Assembly: GCA_016285075.1 (NCBI GenBank)
Contig: JAEEQB010000012.1
Coordinates: forward strand, 27,667-91,666
Source: Prevotella sp.
GTDB lineage: Bacteria > Bacteroidota > Bacteroidia > Bacteroidales > Bacteroidaceae
Reading direction: 5' to 3'
Length of the DNA stretch: 64,000 bases
Numbering within the stretch: position 1 is the first letter of the stretch; the number at the start of each line of letters is the position of its first letter. Position numbers and translations under genes: made by a program. Positions 24,408-34,157 of the stretch are shown one piece after another. Under the pieces are notes generated by a model. That model worked only from the letters and a program-made list of their open reading frames with translations. It had not been told where the DNA came from and did not search any database.

Positions 24408-24560
24408 ATGGAAAATCTGACCCAATATATTGTGGCATTACTTGCCATTATCATTGCCTTTGTGATTATCAAGAAGGTGGCAAGCTGCCTGATTCGTACG
24501 GTGGTTGGCATTGTGCTGGTAGCTGTGCTTGCCTATATATATATAATGTATATGCAATGA
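24408..24560 (+). CDS. 50-aa membrane protein (too short for the ORF track)
   Basis: ATG 24408 to TGA 24560 encodes MENLTQYIVALLAIIIAFVI..., with two hydrophobic helices (about 7-23 and 29-48) separated by a KKVASCLIR turn. It sits 15 nt after the pseudouridine synthase gene and its stop overlaps the next gene's start (ATGA at 24557), which strongly supports it being translated. The function is unknown; it may be a two-helix hairpin in the inner membrane. Confidence 0.75.
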   Translation: MENLTQYIVALLAIIIAFVIIKKVASCLIRTVVGIVLVAVLAYIYIMYMQ

Positions 24561-26161
24561 CGAGTGAATACCAGATCAGGGTGCTGCCTCAGGTGGCAGC
24601 GAGTGAGCAGTCGCTGAAGTCGTGGCTGGCTGAGGACAAAGGCTTGGATGTTCGAACGATAACGGCTGTACGTATCCTTAAAAGAAGTATCGACGCACGG
24701 CAGCGTACTATCTATGTGAACCTGAAGGTGCGCATGTATGTGAACGAGGAGCCTGTGGATGACGAATATCAGCCGGTTGATTATCCTGACGTTAGCCAGA
24801 AGCCTCAGGTGATTGTCGTAGGAGCAGGCCCTGGAGGTCTTTTTGCTGCACTTAGACTGATTGAGCTGGGATGGCGACCTGTTGTCTTGGAACGCGGCAA
24901 GGATGTTCACCAGCGTAAAAAGGATCTGGCCGCCATCAGCCGGACGCAGTGTGTGGACGAAGAAAGCAACTACTGCTTTGGAGAGGGTGGGGCTGGTGCC
25001 TATTCCGATGGAAAGCTCTACACACGTTCAAAGAAACGCGGCTCGGTAGAGAAGATCCTGAATGTGTTCTGTCAGCATGGAGCCAGCACATCCATCCTGG
25101 CCGATGCTCATCCACATATCGGTACCGACCGTTTGCCGAAGGTCATCGAGGCCATGCGTAACACGATTATCCGTTGTGGCGGTGAGGTGCATTTCCAGAC
25201 GAAGATGACAAGGCTGATCCTGAGTAACACCAGTAACGGTGGGAACACGGCAGGGAGGGTGATCGGTGTCGAAGCCATCAGCCATCAGCCATCGCCTCAG
25301 GAACAGCAGTTCTTCGGCCCTGTTATTCTTGCAACGGGTCATAGTGCACGTGACGTCTACAGATATCTGGCTGAAGCCAGGATTGAGATAGAACCTAAGG
25401 GAATAGCCGTGGGCGTAAGACTGGAACATCCTGCAGAGTTGATTGACCAGATACAATACCATTCCCGCAATGGACGCGGACGCTATCTCCCAGCAGCAGA
25501 GTATACATTCGTGACCCAGGTGGAGGGTAGGGGGGTCTACTCTTTCTGCATGTGTCCGGGTGGCTTTGTCATACCAGCTGCCACGGGGCAGGAGCAGATC
25601 GTGGTCAACGGCATGAGTCCCGCTAATCGTGGTACACAATGGTCGAACTCGGGCATGGTGGTGGAAATCAGGCCAGAGGACGTGGCAAACGATGACCCTT
25701 CACCATTGTGCATGATGGCGTATCAGGAAGAGTTGGAACGTCTGTGCTGGCAGCAGGGAAACAGGAAGCAGACAGCACCAGCCCAACGGATGGCCGACTT
25801 TGTGAATGGCAGGCTGAGCTACGACCTTCCTCGTACATCCTATGCTCCCGGAGTCATCTCTTCTCCATTGCATTTCTGGCTGCCACCCTTCGTGGGCAAG
25901 CGACTGCAAGAGGGGTTCCGGACATTTGGACGCCAGGCTCACGGATTCCTGACCAACGAAGCCATGCTCATTGCCATAGAGACGCGTACTTCGTCTCCCG
26001 TACGTATTCTCCGTACTCCGGACACCTTGCAGCATGTACGTCTGCAAGGATTGTTCCCATGTGGTGAAGGGGCAGGCTATGCAGGAGGCATCGTCTCGGC
26101 AGCCATTGACGGAGAACGATGTGCAGAAATGTGTGCGGAATACTTGAAAGGTGGTGAGTAA
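24557..26161 (+). CDS. NAD(P)/FAD-dependent dehydrogenase of the COG2509 type, 534 aa
   Basis: A short N-terminal domain (residues 1-85) is followed by the dinucleotide-binding motif VIVVGAGPGGLFAALRL (about 92-108). ERGKDVHQRKKDL, CFGEGGAGAYSDGKLYTR (about 140-157) and a C-terminal FPCGEGAGYAGGIVSAAIDG motif are typical of this uncharacterised FAD dehydrogenase family. It is cytoplasmic and its substrate is unknown. It overlaps the small membrane protein gene by 4 nt, so the two are translationally coupled. Confidence 0.9.
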   Translation: MTSEYQIRVLPQVAASEQSLKSWLAEDKGLDVRTITAVRILKRSIDARQRTIYVNLKVRMYVNEEPVDDEYQPVDYPDVSQKPQVIVVGAGPGGLFAALRLIELGWRPVVLERGKDVHQRKKDLAAISRTQCVDEESNYCFGEGGAGAYSDGKLYTRSKKRGSVEKILNVFCQHGASTSILADAHPHIGTDRLPKVIEAMRNTIIRCGGEVHFQTKMTRLILSNTSNGGNTAGRVIGVEAISHQPSPQEQQFFGPVILATGHSARDVYRYLAEARIEIEPKGIAVGVRLEHPAELIDQIQYHSRNGRGRYLPAAEYTFVTQVEGRGVYSFCMCPGGFVIPAATGQEQIVVNGMSPANRGTQWSNSGMVVEIRPEDVANDDPSPLCMMAYQEELERLCWQQGNRKQTAPAQRMADFVNGRLSYDLPRTSYAPGVISSPLHFWLPPFVGKRLQEGFRTFGRQAHGFLTNEAMLIAIETRTSSPVRILRTPDTLQHVRLQGLFPCGEGAGYAGGIVSAAIDGERCAEMCAEYLKGGE

Positions 26162-26238
26162 GAGGTGTGAAGTGAAAAGTTTTGTGCCTTTTCACATATT
26201 TTATCACTTATCATCTGCTCAATATCACTTCTTTTTTG

Positions 26239-26246
26239 TATCTTTG
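26239..26246 (+). promoter_or_regulatory. -7 box for the cytidylate-kinase-like/cobalamin operon
   Basis: TATCTTTG, 37 nt before the ATG at 26284, fits TAnnTTTG. The -33 region has no clean TTTG. Confidence 0.5.
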
Positions 26247-26283
26247 CAAACGAAGATAAGAACCTAAAAAGACTATTACGCTT

Positions 26284-26904
26284 ATGAATAAGGAGGAGAA
26301 GTTTGTGATTACCATCAGCCGCCAGTTCGGAACAGGCGGTCATGAGATTGGCGCAGAGCTTGCCCGTAGGCTGGGCGTCAAGTTGTTGGACAAGCAGATA
26401 CTCAATGAGGTTGCCCGACGGGCAGGCGTCGTAGAGGAGGCTATGGCGAAGCTGGAAGCACGCAATCCGCTATGGCGTGACGACTTTACCAACTTCTATC
26501 GTAACTACATGTCGCGTGCAGAGTACAACGGACAAGAGCAGGATCAGACTTCACACGAGCTGTTTGATGCACAGGCAGAGACAATCCGGCGTATTGCTAA
26601 CGAGGAGTCGTGTGTCATCATCGGCCGTTGTGGATTTGATATCTTTGCCAACCATCCCAATGCGCTGAAGATTTTCATTCACTCCACCATTGACTGCCGC
26701 AAGCGCAGGATTGCTGAGCGTTATGGCATCAGCGAGCAGGATGCTGCAGCAATGATCGTGGACAATGACTATTCGCGCGAACTCTACACCAAGACCTTTA
26801 CAGGACGTGACTGGACCGATGCCCGCAATTACGACGTCTCGCTTGATGTACGTAAGTTCGGAGTCAACGGAGCGGTGAGGTTCCTGCTACAGTGTATAGA
26901 ATGA
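26284..26904 (+). CDS. cytidylate-kinase-like family protein, 206 aa
   Basis: The protein begins MNKEEKFVITISRQFGTGGHEIG; the P-loop of this family is the SRQFGTGGHEIG-type loop rather than a classic Walker A. LLDKQILNEVARRAG and the IIGRCGFDIFA segment also match cytidylate kinase-like (Cytidylate_kin2) proteins. It probably phosphorylates a nucleotide or related substrate. Its stop overlaps the cbiA start (ATGA at 26901), so it shares an operon with cobalamin genes; whether it has a role there is unknown. Confidence 0.85.
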   Translation: MNKEEKFVITISRQFGTGGHEIGAELARRLGVKLLDKQILNEVARRAGVVEEAMAKLEARNPLWRDDFTNFYRNYMSRAEYNGQEQDQTSHELFDAQAETIRRIANEESCVIIGRCGFDIFANHPNALKIFIHSTIDCRKRRIAERYGISEQDAAAMIVDNDYSRELYTKTFTGRDWTDARNYDVSLDVRKFGVNGAVRFLLQCIE

Positions 26905-28196
26905 AGGGATTCCTTATAGCAGCGCCATCAAGCGGTTCGGGTAAGACTACTATTGCCCGGGGCTTGATGGCATTGTTTGTTGGAAAAGGTCTGAAGGTTC
27001 AGCCGTTCAAGTGCGGACCTGACTACATTGACACGAAGTTCCATACTGCCGTCTGTGGTCGCCCGTCAGTGAACCTGGACACCTTCATGGCTACTTCATC
27101 GCATGTGAGACACTTACTTTGCCGTTATGGCAAGAACACAGATATGTGTATTGTTGAAGGCATGATGGGGCTTTACGACGGCTATGACCGCTACCATGGT
27201 TCTTCAGCAGAGATTGCCCAGGTGTTGCGTATACCCGTGGTGCTGGTAGTGGATGCCCGTTCAGCTGCTTATTCACTGGCACCGTTGCTGTCGGGTTTTC
27301 TGAATTTCCGTCAGGATGTGAACATCTGCGGCGTTATTTTCAATAAGGTTGGCTCCGGACGTCATGTCCAGATGTTGCGTCAGGTATGCGACGAACTGGG
27401 GGTGACGTGTTTCGGATGTATTCCCAAGGATGCCTCCATAGAGCTGGGAAGCCGGTATCTGGGGCTTGATTTCTCTGAGGAAGCCGATAACCACCGGTTG
27501 GTTGAGCTACTGGAAGCACATCTGGATGTTGATGCACTCATGGGGCTCTCTTTTGAACTGGACGGTCAGGATGAACTGTTGCCAGACAGCTCTTCTGCCC
27601 ATGATCCGGGCAAGGTGTTGGTGGCTCGTAATGCAGAGTCGTTCTCATTCCTGTATCAAGAAACGATAGATGGCTTCACTGATGTCAGTTTCTTCGACCC
27701 CGAAAGCGATGTGCCACTTTTGGATGATGTCAGTCTGCTTTATCTGCCTGGCGGCTATCCCGAAAAACATCTGGATGCGCTGGTGGCCAATGAGACAGCC
27801 CGGCAAGCCATTCACCAATATGCGGAAAGAGGAGGACGTGTGGTGGCTGAGTGCGGTGGCATGATGTATCTATGTGACAAAATTGTGACGGACGATGGCG
27901 AATATCCCATGTGTGGCGTACTGCCTTATGTCATTTCTGCCCGCAAGGCCGACCGTAGACTATCATTAGGCTATCGGCGATTCATGCTTGACGATCAGGA
28001 GTTTAAAGGCCATGAGTTCCATTACACTCAGTTCCTTGAAGAAACACCCACGTCGGCAGCCCAGGTCTATAATGCTCTTGGAAATCCTGTGGATACACCC
28101 GTGTTCCGCTATCAGAATGTTTTGGCCAGCTATACGCATTTGTATGCGGGCTTTGCATTGAAGAGAAATATGCAGGCATCATTACAAAAGGAATAA
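26901..28196 (+). CDS. cbiA: CbiA/CobB, cobyrinate a,c-diamide synthase
   Basis: The enzyme amidates the a and c side chains of cobyrinate using ATP and glutamine. ATG 26901 (MKGFLIAAPSSGSGKTT) puts the P-loop directly at the N-terminus, as is normal; the ORF track start is three codons earlier. The N-terminal synthetase half has KCGPDYIDTKFH, and the C-terminal class I glutamine amidotransferase has the nucleophile in VAECGGMMYL (about residue 319). Length 431 aa fits. It is coupled to the gene upstream and followed by cobQ. Confidence 0.95.
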   Translation: MKGFLIAAPSSGSGKTTIARGLMALFVGKGLKVQPFKCGPDYIDTKFHTAVCGRPSVNLDTFMATSSHVRHLLCRYGKNTDMCIVEGMMGLYDGYDRYHGSSAEIAQVLRIPVVLVVDARSAAYSLAPLLSGFLNFRQDVNICGVIFNKVGSGRHVQMLRQVCDELGVTCFGCIPKDASIELGSRYLGLDFSEEADNHRLVELLEAHLDVDALMGLSFELDGQDELLPDSSSAHDPGKVLVARNAESFSFLYQETIDGFTDVSFFDPESDVPLLDDVSLLYLPGGYPEKHLDALVANETARQAIHQYAERGGRVVAECGGMMYLCDKIVTDDGEYPMCGVLPYVISARKADRRLSLGYRRFMLDDQEFKGHEFHYTQFLEETPTSAAQVYNALGNPVDTPVFRYQNVLASYTHLYAGFALKRNMQASLQKE

Positions 28197-28252
28197 GTGG
28201 GTTTCGCACAGAACAGAAAAAAGAAACAAATCATAAGAGAGAGAAACGAACA

Positions 28253-29785
28253 ATGGGAAATGAGAAGCACCTTCATCCCCTCATGCTTGCAGGGACGGGC
28301 AGCGATGTAGGCAAAAGCATCGTGGCTACAGCCTTTTGTCGCATCTTCCTGCAAGACGGTTATCATCCTGCTCCTTTCAAGGCCCAGAACATGGCACTCA
28401 ACTCGTTTGCTACGCCCGAGGGACTGGAGATTGGTCGTGCTCAGGCGGTACAGGCCGAGGCTGCAGGCATCCCCTGCCATACGGACATGAATCCCTTGCT
28501 GCTGAAACCTCAGAGCGACCATACCAGTCAGGTGGTGCTTAACGGTAAACCTATTGGCAGTAAGAATGCCTATGATTACTGGAGAAGAGGGGAGGGTAGA
28601 GACGATAACGGCACAACAATAGATTTCCGTAAGGAGGTGTGTGCTGCCTTTGACCGTTTGGCCTGCCGATACAATCCCATCGTGATGGAAGGGGCTGGCA
28701 GTATTTTAGAAATCAATCTGCGCGACACCGACTTGGTGAATCTTCCCATGGCCCGTCATGCGGGAGCTGACGTGATACTTGTCGGCGACATAGACCGTGG
28801 AGGTGTCTTTGCATCAGTCTATGGTAGTATTGCCTTGCAGACAAAACAGGACCAGCAGCTCATCAAAGGTATTATCATCAACAAGTTCCGTGGAGACATG
28901 CGTCTCTTCGATTCAGGGCGCCGTATGCTGGAGGAAATATGCGGTGTTCCTGTATTGGGTGTGATACCCTATTATAAGAACATACATATCGAGGAGGAAG
29001 ACAGTGTGGCATTAGCCCAGAAATCGATGGCGCTGGAACAGGGAAAGGTGAATGTGGCTGTCATCATGTTGCAGCATCTGTCGAACTATACTGATTTTGA
29101 CGCCCTGGAACAGGATTCGCGCATCCATCTTTTCTATACCAATAATGTCAGCGACATTCAGAAAGCTGATATCATCATCCTTCCTGGGACAAAATCCACC
29201 CTGCACGATCTATACGAACTGCGCCGCAATGGCTGTGCACAGGCAATTGCCAGTGCTGCACGTGGAGGAACGACTGTACTGGGCATCTGTGGCGGTTACC
29301 AGATGATGGGTGTGGAAGTGTGTGACCCTGACCATGTGGAAGGTGACATCAGCCGTCTCCCCGGACTGGGGCTGCTTCCTGTTACAACTACATTGAGTGG
29401 TGAGAAGGTGACCCGTCAGGTTTCCTGTTCACTTGCAACAAGTCTACAGAACCTGTCCTCCCTTCATGGCTATGAAATCCATATGGGCAAGACCTTGCCT
29501 TTCGGTGATGCAAAAGCCTCTCCACTACTTCTACTGGAAGACGGAAACGAGGACGGCTACATGGTCAGTCCTCACTGCATGGGTACTTATGTCCATGGCA
29601 TTCTCGACAATCAGTCCTTTGTCGATTTCATATTGGAGCCTTTTAAGGAAAAATTCAATACCCAAGAAAAAACGTTTGACTACCAAGCGTTTAAGGAAAG
29701 ACAGTACGATTTGTTAGCAGAACATGTTCGACGCCATGTGGATATGGAACGCATCTACCGCATTCTTCGCGGAGAAGACTGTTGA
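28253..29785 (+). CDS. cobQ: CobQ, cobyric acid synthase
   Basis: CobQ (CbiP) amidates the b, d, e and g side chains of adenosylcobyrinate diamide. The N-terminal P-loop-like ATPase half shows LAGTGSDVGKSIVATAF and FKAQNMALNSF; the glutamine amidotransferase half has ILPGTKSTL and the nucleophile in VLGICGGYQMMG. Length 510 aa is typical. It lies 56 nt after cbiA and 24 nt before cbiB, in the same direction, as part of a late-cobalamin operon. Confidence 0.96.
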   Translation: MGNEKHLHPLMLAGTGSDVGKSIVATAFCRIFLQDGYHPAPFKAQNMALNSFATPEGLEIGRAQAVQAEAAGIPCHTDMNPLLLKPQSDHTSQVVLNGKPIGSKNAYDYWRRGEGRDDNGTTIDFRKEVCAAFDRLACRYNPIVMEGAGSILEINLRDTDLVNLPMARHAGADVILVGDIDRGGVFASVYGSIALQTKQDQQLIKGIIINKFRGDMRLFDSGRRMLEEICGVPVLGVIPYYKNIHIEEEDSVALAQKSMALEQGKVNVAVIMLQHLSNYTDFDALEQDSRIHLFYTNNVSDIQKADIIILPGTKSTLHDLYELRRNGCAQAIASAARGGTTVLGICGGYQMMGVEVCDPDHVEGDISRLPGLGLLPVTTTLSGEKVTRQVSCSLATSLQNLSSLHGYEIHMGKTLPFGDAKASPLLLLEDGNEDGYMVSPHCMGTYVHGILDNQSFVDFILEPFKEKFNTQEKTFDYQAFKERQYDLLAEHVRRHVDMERIYRILRGEDC

Positions 29786-29809
29786 CAACGAATAACCATC
29801 ACTTGTTCT

Positions 29810-30778
29810 ATGGGTAGTGTGTTCTCATTGATTTCTGGATGGATACTTGACCTCCTCTTTGGCGACCCGGTACGTTTGCCCCATCCCGTAGTTTGGTTTG
29901 GCAAAGCGATCTCTCTTTCCGAGCATCGGCTGAACAAGGGAGGCTGTCGCAAGCTGAAGGGGGCAATGATGGCTATTATGTTTATAGCTGCTGTCTTCGC
30001 ACTCACTTGGCTACTACGATACGGCATCATATACGTACAGCATACTATTACAGACCTTTTCTGCCCTGCATGGGTTGGATTCTGCCCGTTGCTTGTTTTG
30101 TTTGATGCTATCATTGTCTTCTACTGTCTGGCAGGCACCACCTTGATCCGAGAGGTACGTCAGGTGTTTCTAGCCGTGGACCGCTCTTTGGAAGAAGGAC
30201 GCCAACAGGTGGCCCGTATTGTTGGTCGAGACACATCAGAACTGTCGGCACAGGAAGTGCGTACCGCAGCCCTTGAGACACTGGCCGAGAATCTGAGTGA
30301 CGGTGTCATTGCACCGCTCTTCTGGTTTGCTTTGTTAGGTACGCCGGGTATGATGGCCTACAAGATGGTGAATACGCTCGACTCCATGATAGGCTACCGT
30401 ACTGACAGGTTCCGTGACTACGGCTGTTGGGCAGCCCATATTGATGACTTGGCAAACTATCTGCCAGCGCGGCTGACTGCCCTGCTGATGATTCTCCAGC
30501 AACCATCGTCCTTCATCCGTCATCTCCGTTTCGTACTCCGTTACGGACGTCAGCACGCCAGTCCCAACAGCGGCTATCCCGAGGCAGCATTGGCAGGAAT
30601 CCTCGATTGCCGTTTCGGCGGACCACACCACTATTTCGGCCAGCTTTTCCCCAAGCCCTACATCGGCAGCAACGACCGTCAGCTCTCTACCCAGGACATG
30701 AAAACAGCCATCAGTGTGAATAGATTTGCAGAGATTGTGATGGTTATTCTCACCGCTCTTACCGTTTTTATTTGTTAA
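29810..30778 (+). CDS. cbiB: CbiB/CobD, adenosylcobinamide-phosphate synthase
   Basis: This membrane enzyme attaches the aminopropanol arm to cobyric acid. The N-terminal pattern GWILDLLFGDPVRLPHPVVWFG, the ENLSDGVIAPLFWF and MVNTLDSMIGYR motifs and several hydrophobic helices identify the family. ATG 29810 follows cobQ by 24 nt. An active vitamin B12 pathway also needs the early corrin-ring genes, most of which lie outside this window. Confidence 0.95.
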   Translation: MGSVFSLISGWILDLLFGDPVRLPHPVVWFGKAISLSEHRLNKGGCRKLKGAMMAIMFIAAVFALTWLLRYGIIYVQHTITDLFCPAWVGFCPLLVLFDAIIVFYCLAGTTLIREVRQVFLAVDRSLEEGRQQVARIVGRDTSELSAQEVRTAALETLAENLSDGVIAPLFWFALLGTPGMMAYKMVNTLDSMIGYRTDRFRDYGCWAAHIDDLANYLPARLTALLMILQQPSSFIRHLRFVLRYGRQHASPNSGYPEAALAGILDCRFGGPHHYFGQLFPKPYIGSNDRQLSTQDMKTAISVNRFAEIVMVILTALTVFIC

Positions 30779-30792
30779 ATATCCTTATTTGT

Positions 30793-30823
30793 TTTGCTGA
30801 CTGCCAAAAAAACCGTACCTTTG
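30793..30823 (+). promoter_or_regulatory. promoter of the alpha-glucan operon
   Basis: TTTG at 30793-30796, 19 nt spacer, TACCTTTG at 30816-30823, with a leader of about 55 nt before the ATG at 30886. Confidence 0.7.
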
Positions 30824-30885
30824 GGCATCAAAATCTAAAACAAATAAAGTAATTATAGATAAGAAAACCTTATAACTGAGGAACT

Positions 30886-32835
30886 ATGAGTTATTTACGA
30901 TTTGAAAAAGCCGTGATGACCAACCTTGAGGAAAGTCTCCGTCGTGAATTTCTCCGCACCAATCGTTCTGGCGCGTACAGCTCTTCTACGCTCGTAGATT
31001 GCAATACACGCAAGTACCATGGCCTGCTGGTGGTTCCTGTGCCTGAGCTTGACGACGAGAACCATGTTCTCCTGTCATCACTCGACTGCACAGTACTACA
31101 GCACGGGGCGGAATTCAACCTCGGTCTCCACAAGTATCAGGGCAACAACTTCAGTCCCAAGGGACACAAGTACATCCGTGAGTTTGACGCTACCCGTGTA
31201 CCGACAACTACGTATCGCGTGGGTGGCGTTGTGTTGAAAAAGGAAGTGATTTTCCAGCATTACGAGGACCGTATCCTCATTCGGTATACGCTGGAGGATG
31301 CACACTCTGCTACTACATTGCGCTTCCGTCCGTTCCTGGCATTCCGTTCCGTGCGTGCCTTCACTCATGAGAACATGACGGCAAGCCGTGAGTACAGCCA
31401 GGTGGACCATGGCATCAAGACCTGTATGTATGCAGGATATCCTGACCTCTACATGCAGTTCTCCAAGAAGAACGAGTTCATCTTCCATCCCGACTGGTAT
31501 CGTGGCATTGAATATCCCAAGGAGCAGGAGCGTGGCTATGCCTCCAACGAGGATTTGTATGTGCCTGGCTATTTTGAGATGCCTATCAAGAAGGGCGAGA
31601 GCATTATCTTCTCTGCATCTACATCGCAGATCAAGGCTACTACGCTGAAGAGCCTGTTCGATGAGGAAGTGAACGAACGCGTACCACGCGACAATTTCTA
31701 CCATTGTCTGGTCACTGCTGCCCATCAGTTCCACAACCGTAAGGACAACGACGACCGCTACCTGCTGGCGGGTTATCCGTGGTTCAAGGCACGTGCCCGT
31801 GACACGTTTATAGCACTGCCCGGACTGACGTTGGCCATTGGCGAGCAGGACTACTTCGAACTGGTGATGAAAACCGCCGAGAGAGGCCTTCGTGAGTTTA
31901 TGAAGGGTATGCCCCTGTCGGTGAAGATTTACGAGATTGAACAGCCCGATGTACCCTTGTGGGCCGTGTGGGCCATTCAGCAGTATTGCAAGGATGCCGG
32001 CAAGGACAAATGCTACGAGATGTACGGCAAACTGTTGAACGACATCGTCGACTATATCATTGCCGGAGGTCATCCCAACCTGCGTCTTGACGAGAACGGG
32101 CTGCTCTATTCTAATGGACGTGACCGTGCTGTGACATGGATGAACTCAACAGCTAACGGACGTCCAGTAGTGCCTCGCTCCGGCTATATTGTCGAGTTCA
32201 ATGCCCTGTGGTACAACGCACTGAAGTTCTGTGCAGCTATGGCTGCCGATCAGGGTGACCAGAAGAGACAGGAGGATTTAGAACAGCGTGCTGCTCTTTG
32301 CAAGAATTCATTTGTCGAGACTTTCGTGAACGAATACGGATATCTGCTTGACTATGTGGATGGTACCAATATGGATTGGAGCGTTCGTCCAAACATGATT
32401 TTTGCTGTGGCACTCGACTACTCACCCTTGTCCCAGCAGCAGATGAAGAGCGTAGTTGATATATGTACGCGCGAGCTGCTCACCCCGAAGGGACTGCGTT
32501 CTCTCTCGCCGAAGAGCGGTGGCTACAATCCTATGTATGTAGGTCCGCAGACGCAGCGTGACTATGCTTATCATCAGGGTACTGCATGGCCGTGGCTGGG
32601 AGGATTCTATATGGAAGCCTGCCTGAAACTCTATAAGCGCTCGCGCCTCTCGTTCATCGAGCGTCAGCTCGTGGGCTACGAGGACGAGATTGACTATCAT
32701 GCCATTGGTACTATCTCGGAGCTGTTCGACGGCAACCCGCCCTTCCACGGACGTGGTGCCATGTCGTTTGCTATGAACGTGGCCGAGATTCTGCGCACGC
32801 TGAAGCTCATGGACAAGTATTCGTATCAAAAATAA
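30886..32835 (+). CDS. glycogen debranching enzyme family protein, 649 aa
   Basis: The N-terminal domain (LRREFLRTNRSGAYSSSTL, TRKYHGLLVVPVPELDDENH) is the bacterial/archaeal GDE N-terminal fold. The C-terminal (alpha/alpha)6 amylo-alpha-1,6-glucosidase domain has RDTFIALPGL, GRDRAVTWMN and YIVEFNALWYNAL, which carry the usual active-site residues. It has no signal peptide, so it should act on cytoplasmic glycogen branches. It is the first gene of a three-gene operon with GT4 and GH57 genes, an arrangement common in Bacteroidales. Confidence 0.94.
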   Translation: MSYLRFEKAVMTNLEESLRREFLRTNRSGAYSSSTLVDCNTRKYHGLLVVPVPELDDENHVLLSSLDCTVLQHGAEFNLGLHKYQGNNFSPKGHKYIREFDATRVPTTTYRVGGVVLKKEVIFQHYEDRILIRYTLEDAHSATTLRFRPFLAFRSVRAFTHENMTASREYSQVDHGIKTCMYAGYPDLYMQFSKKNEFIFHPDWYRGIEYPKEQERGYASNEDLYVPGYFEMPIKKGESIIFSASTSQIKATTLKSLFDEEVNERVPRDNFYHCLVTAAHQFHNRKDNDDRYLLAGYPWFKARARDTFIALPGLTLAIGEQDYFELVMKTAERGLREFMKGMPLSVKIYEIEQPDVPLWAVWAIQQYCKDAGKDKCYEMYGKLLNDIVDYIIAGGHPNLRLDENGLLYSNGRDRAVTWMNSTANGRPVVPRSGYIVEFNALWYNALKFCAAMAADQGDQKRQEDLEQRAALCKNSFVETFVNEYGYLLDYVDGTNMDWSVRPNMIFAVALDYSPLSQQQMKSVVDICTRELLTPKGLRSLSPKSGGYNPMYVGPQTQRDYAYHQGTAWPWLGGFYMEACLKLYKRSRLSFIERQLVGYEDEIDYHAIGTISELFDGNPPFHGRGAMSFAMNVAEILRTLKLMDKYSYQK

Positions 32836-32847
32836 GGAGGGACGACT

Positions 32848-34119
32848 ATGAAAGTATTAATGTTTGGATGGGAGTATCCTCCTCACGTATTTGGTGGACT
32901 CGCTACTGCTAACTATGGAATATCCGAGGGCCTGAAGGCCCAGGGTGATATCGAGACCGTGCTCTGCCTGCCTCACCCCTTTGGCGACGAGAGTCAGCAT
33001 GCATGCCGCATCGTGGCTATGAATGCAGTGCCTATTGCCTGGCGCGATGTTGACTATGACTATGTCAAGAACCGCGTGGGCAACATCATGGACCCTGACT
33101 ACTATTTCAAGCTCCGTGAGCATATCTATGCCGATTTCAATTACATGAACGTCAATGACCTGGGCGCCATGGAGTTTGCCGGTGGCTATCCTGGCAATCT
33201 GCATGAGGAGATTAACAACTACTCCATCATTGCCGGACAGGTGGCACGTGCCGAGGAGTTCGACATTATCCACGCTCACGACTGGCTCACCTTCCCTGCA
33301 GGCATCCATGCCAAGCAGGTATCGGGCAAGCCCCTGTGCATCCATGTCCATGCTACCGACTTCGACCGTTCGCGTGGCAAGGTGAACCCCACAGTCTATT
33401 CCATCGAGAAAAATGGTATGGACTGGGCCGACTGCATCATGTGTGTGTCCGAACTTACCCGTCAGACCGTCATCAACCAGTATCATCAGGACCCGCGCAA
33501 GTGCTTCACCGTTCACAACGCCGTTTATCCGTTGCCGCAGGAGTATCAGGACATTCCGCGTCCCGACCACACCGGCAAGGAGAAGGTGGTGACCTTCCTC
33601 GGACGTATCACCATGCAGAAAGGTCCCGAGTACTTCGTCGAAGCTGCCAATATGGTGCTCCATCGCACCCGCAATGTACGTTTCTGTATGGCTGGTTCGG
33701 GCGACATGATGGATGCCATGATCTACCTGGCTGCCGAGCGCGGCATTGCCGACCGTTTCCATTTCCCCGGATTCATGCGCGGCAAGCAGGTCTATGAGTG
33801 CCTGAAGGACAGCGATGTCTATGTAATGCCCTCTGTGTCAGAACCCTTCGGCATTTCGCCCCTGGAGGCTATGCAGTGCGGCACGCCTTCCATCATCTCC
33901 AAGCAGTCGGGCTGTGCCGAGATCCTTGACAACTGCATCAAGGTAGACTACTGGGACATCCACGCACTGGCTGACGCCATCTACTCCATCTGCCACAACG
34001 AGTCGCTCTTCCAGTATCTCAAGGAAGAGGGCAAGCGCGAGGTAGACCAGATTACCTGGGAGAAGGTAGGCACATGGATTCGCACCCTCTATCGCCGTAC
34101 ATTAGGCTGGGAAGAATAA
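32848..34119 (+). CDS. GT4 glycosyltransferase, glycogen synthase-like, 423 aa
   Basis: The N-terminus MKVLMFGWEYPPHVFGGLA and the E-x7-E motif in EPFGISPLEAMQCGTP (about residues 331-346) define a GT-B retaining glycosyltransferase of family 4. FDIIHAHDWLTFPAG and LGRITMQKGPEYF are further family features. The family in this operon context is presumed to extend alpha-glucan chains from a nucleotide sugar in the cytoplasm. It starts 12 nt after the debranching enzyme gene, following a GGAGG-like sequence (AAGGAGGGACGACT). Confidence 0.93.
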   Translation: MKVLMFGWEYPPHVFGGLATANYGISEGLKAQGDIETVLCLPHPFGDESQHACRIVAMNAVPIAWRDVDYDYVKNRVGNIMDPDYYFKLREHIYADFNYMNVNDLGAMEFAGGYPGNLHEEINNYSIIAGQVARAEEFDIIHAHDWLTFPAGIHAKQVSGKPLCIHVHATDFDRSRGKVNPTVYSIEKNGMDWADCIMCVSELTRQTVINQYHQDPRKCFTVHNAVYPLPQEYQDIPRPDHTGKEKVVTFLGRITMQKGPEYFVEAANMVLHRTRNVRFCMAGSGDMMDAMIYLAAERGIADRFHFPGFMRGKQVYECLKDSDVYVMPSVSEPFGISPLEAMQCGTPSIISKQSGCAEILDNCIKVDYWDIHALADAIYSICHNESLFQYLKEEGKREVDQITWEKVGTWIRTLYRRTLGWEE

Positions 34120-34157
34120 TCAAGGTAAAATAGTAATAAGGTAAAAAAGTAAAAGAT

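Noticed and set aside
31096-33762. Minus-strand ORFs of 325 and 301 aa opposite the glucan operon
   Set aside because: Antisense shadows of the debranching enzyme and glycosyltransferase genes.
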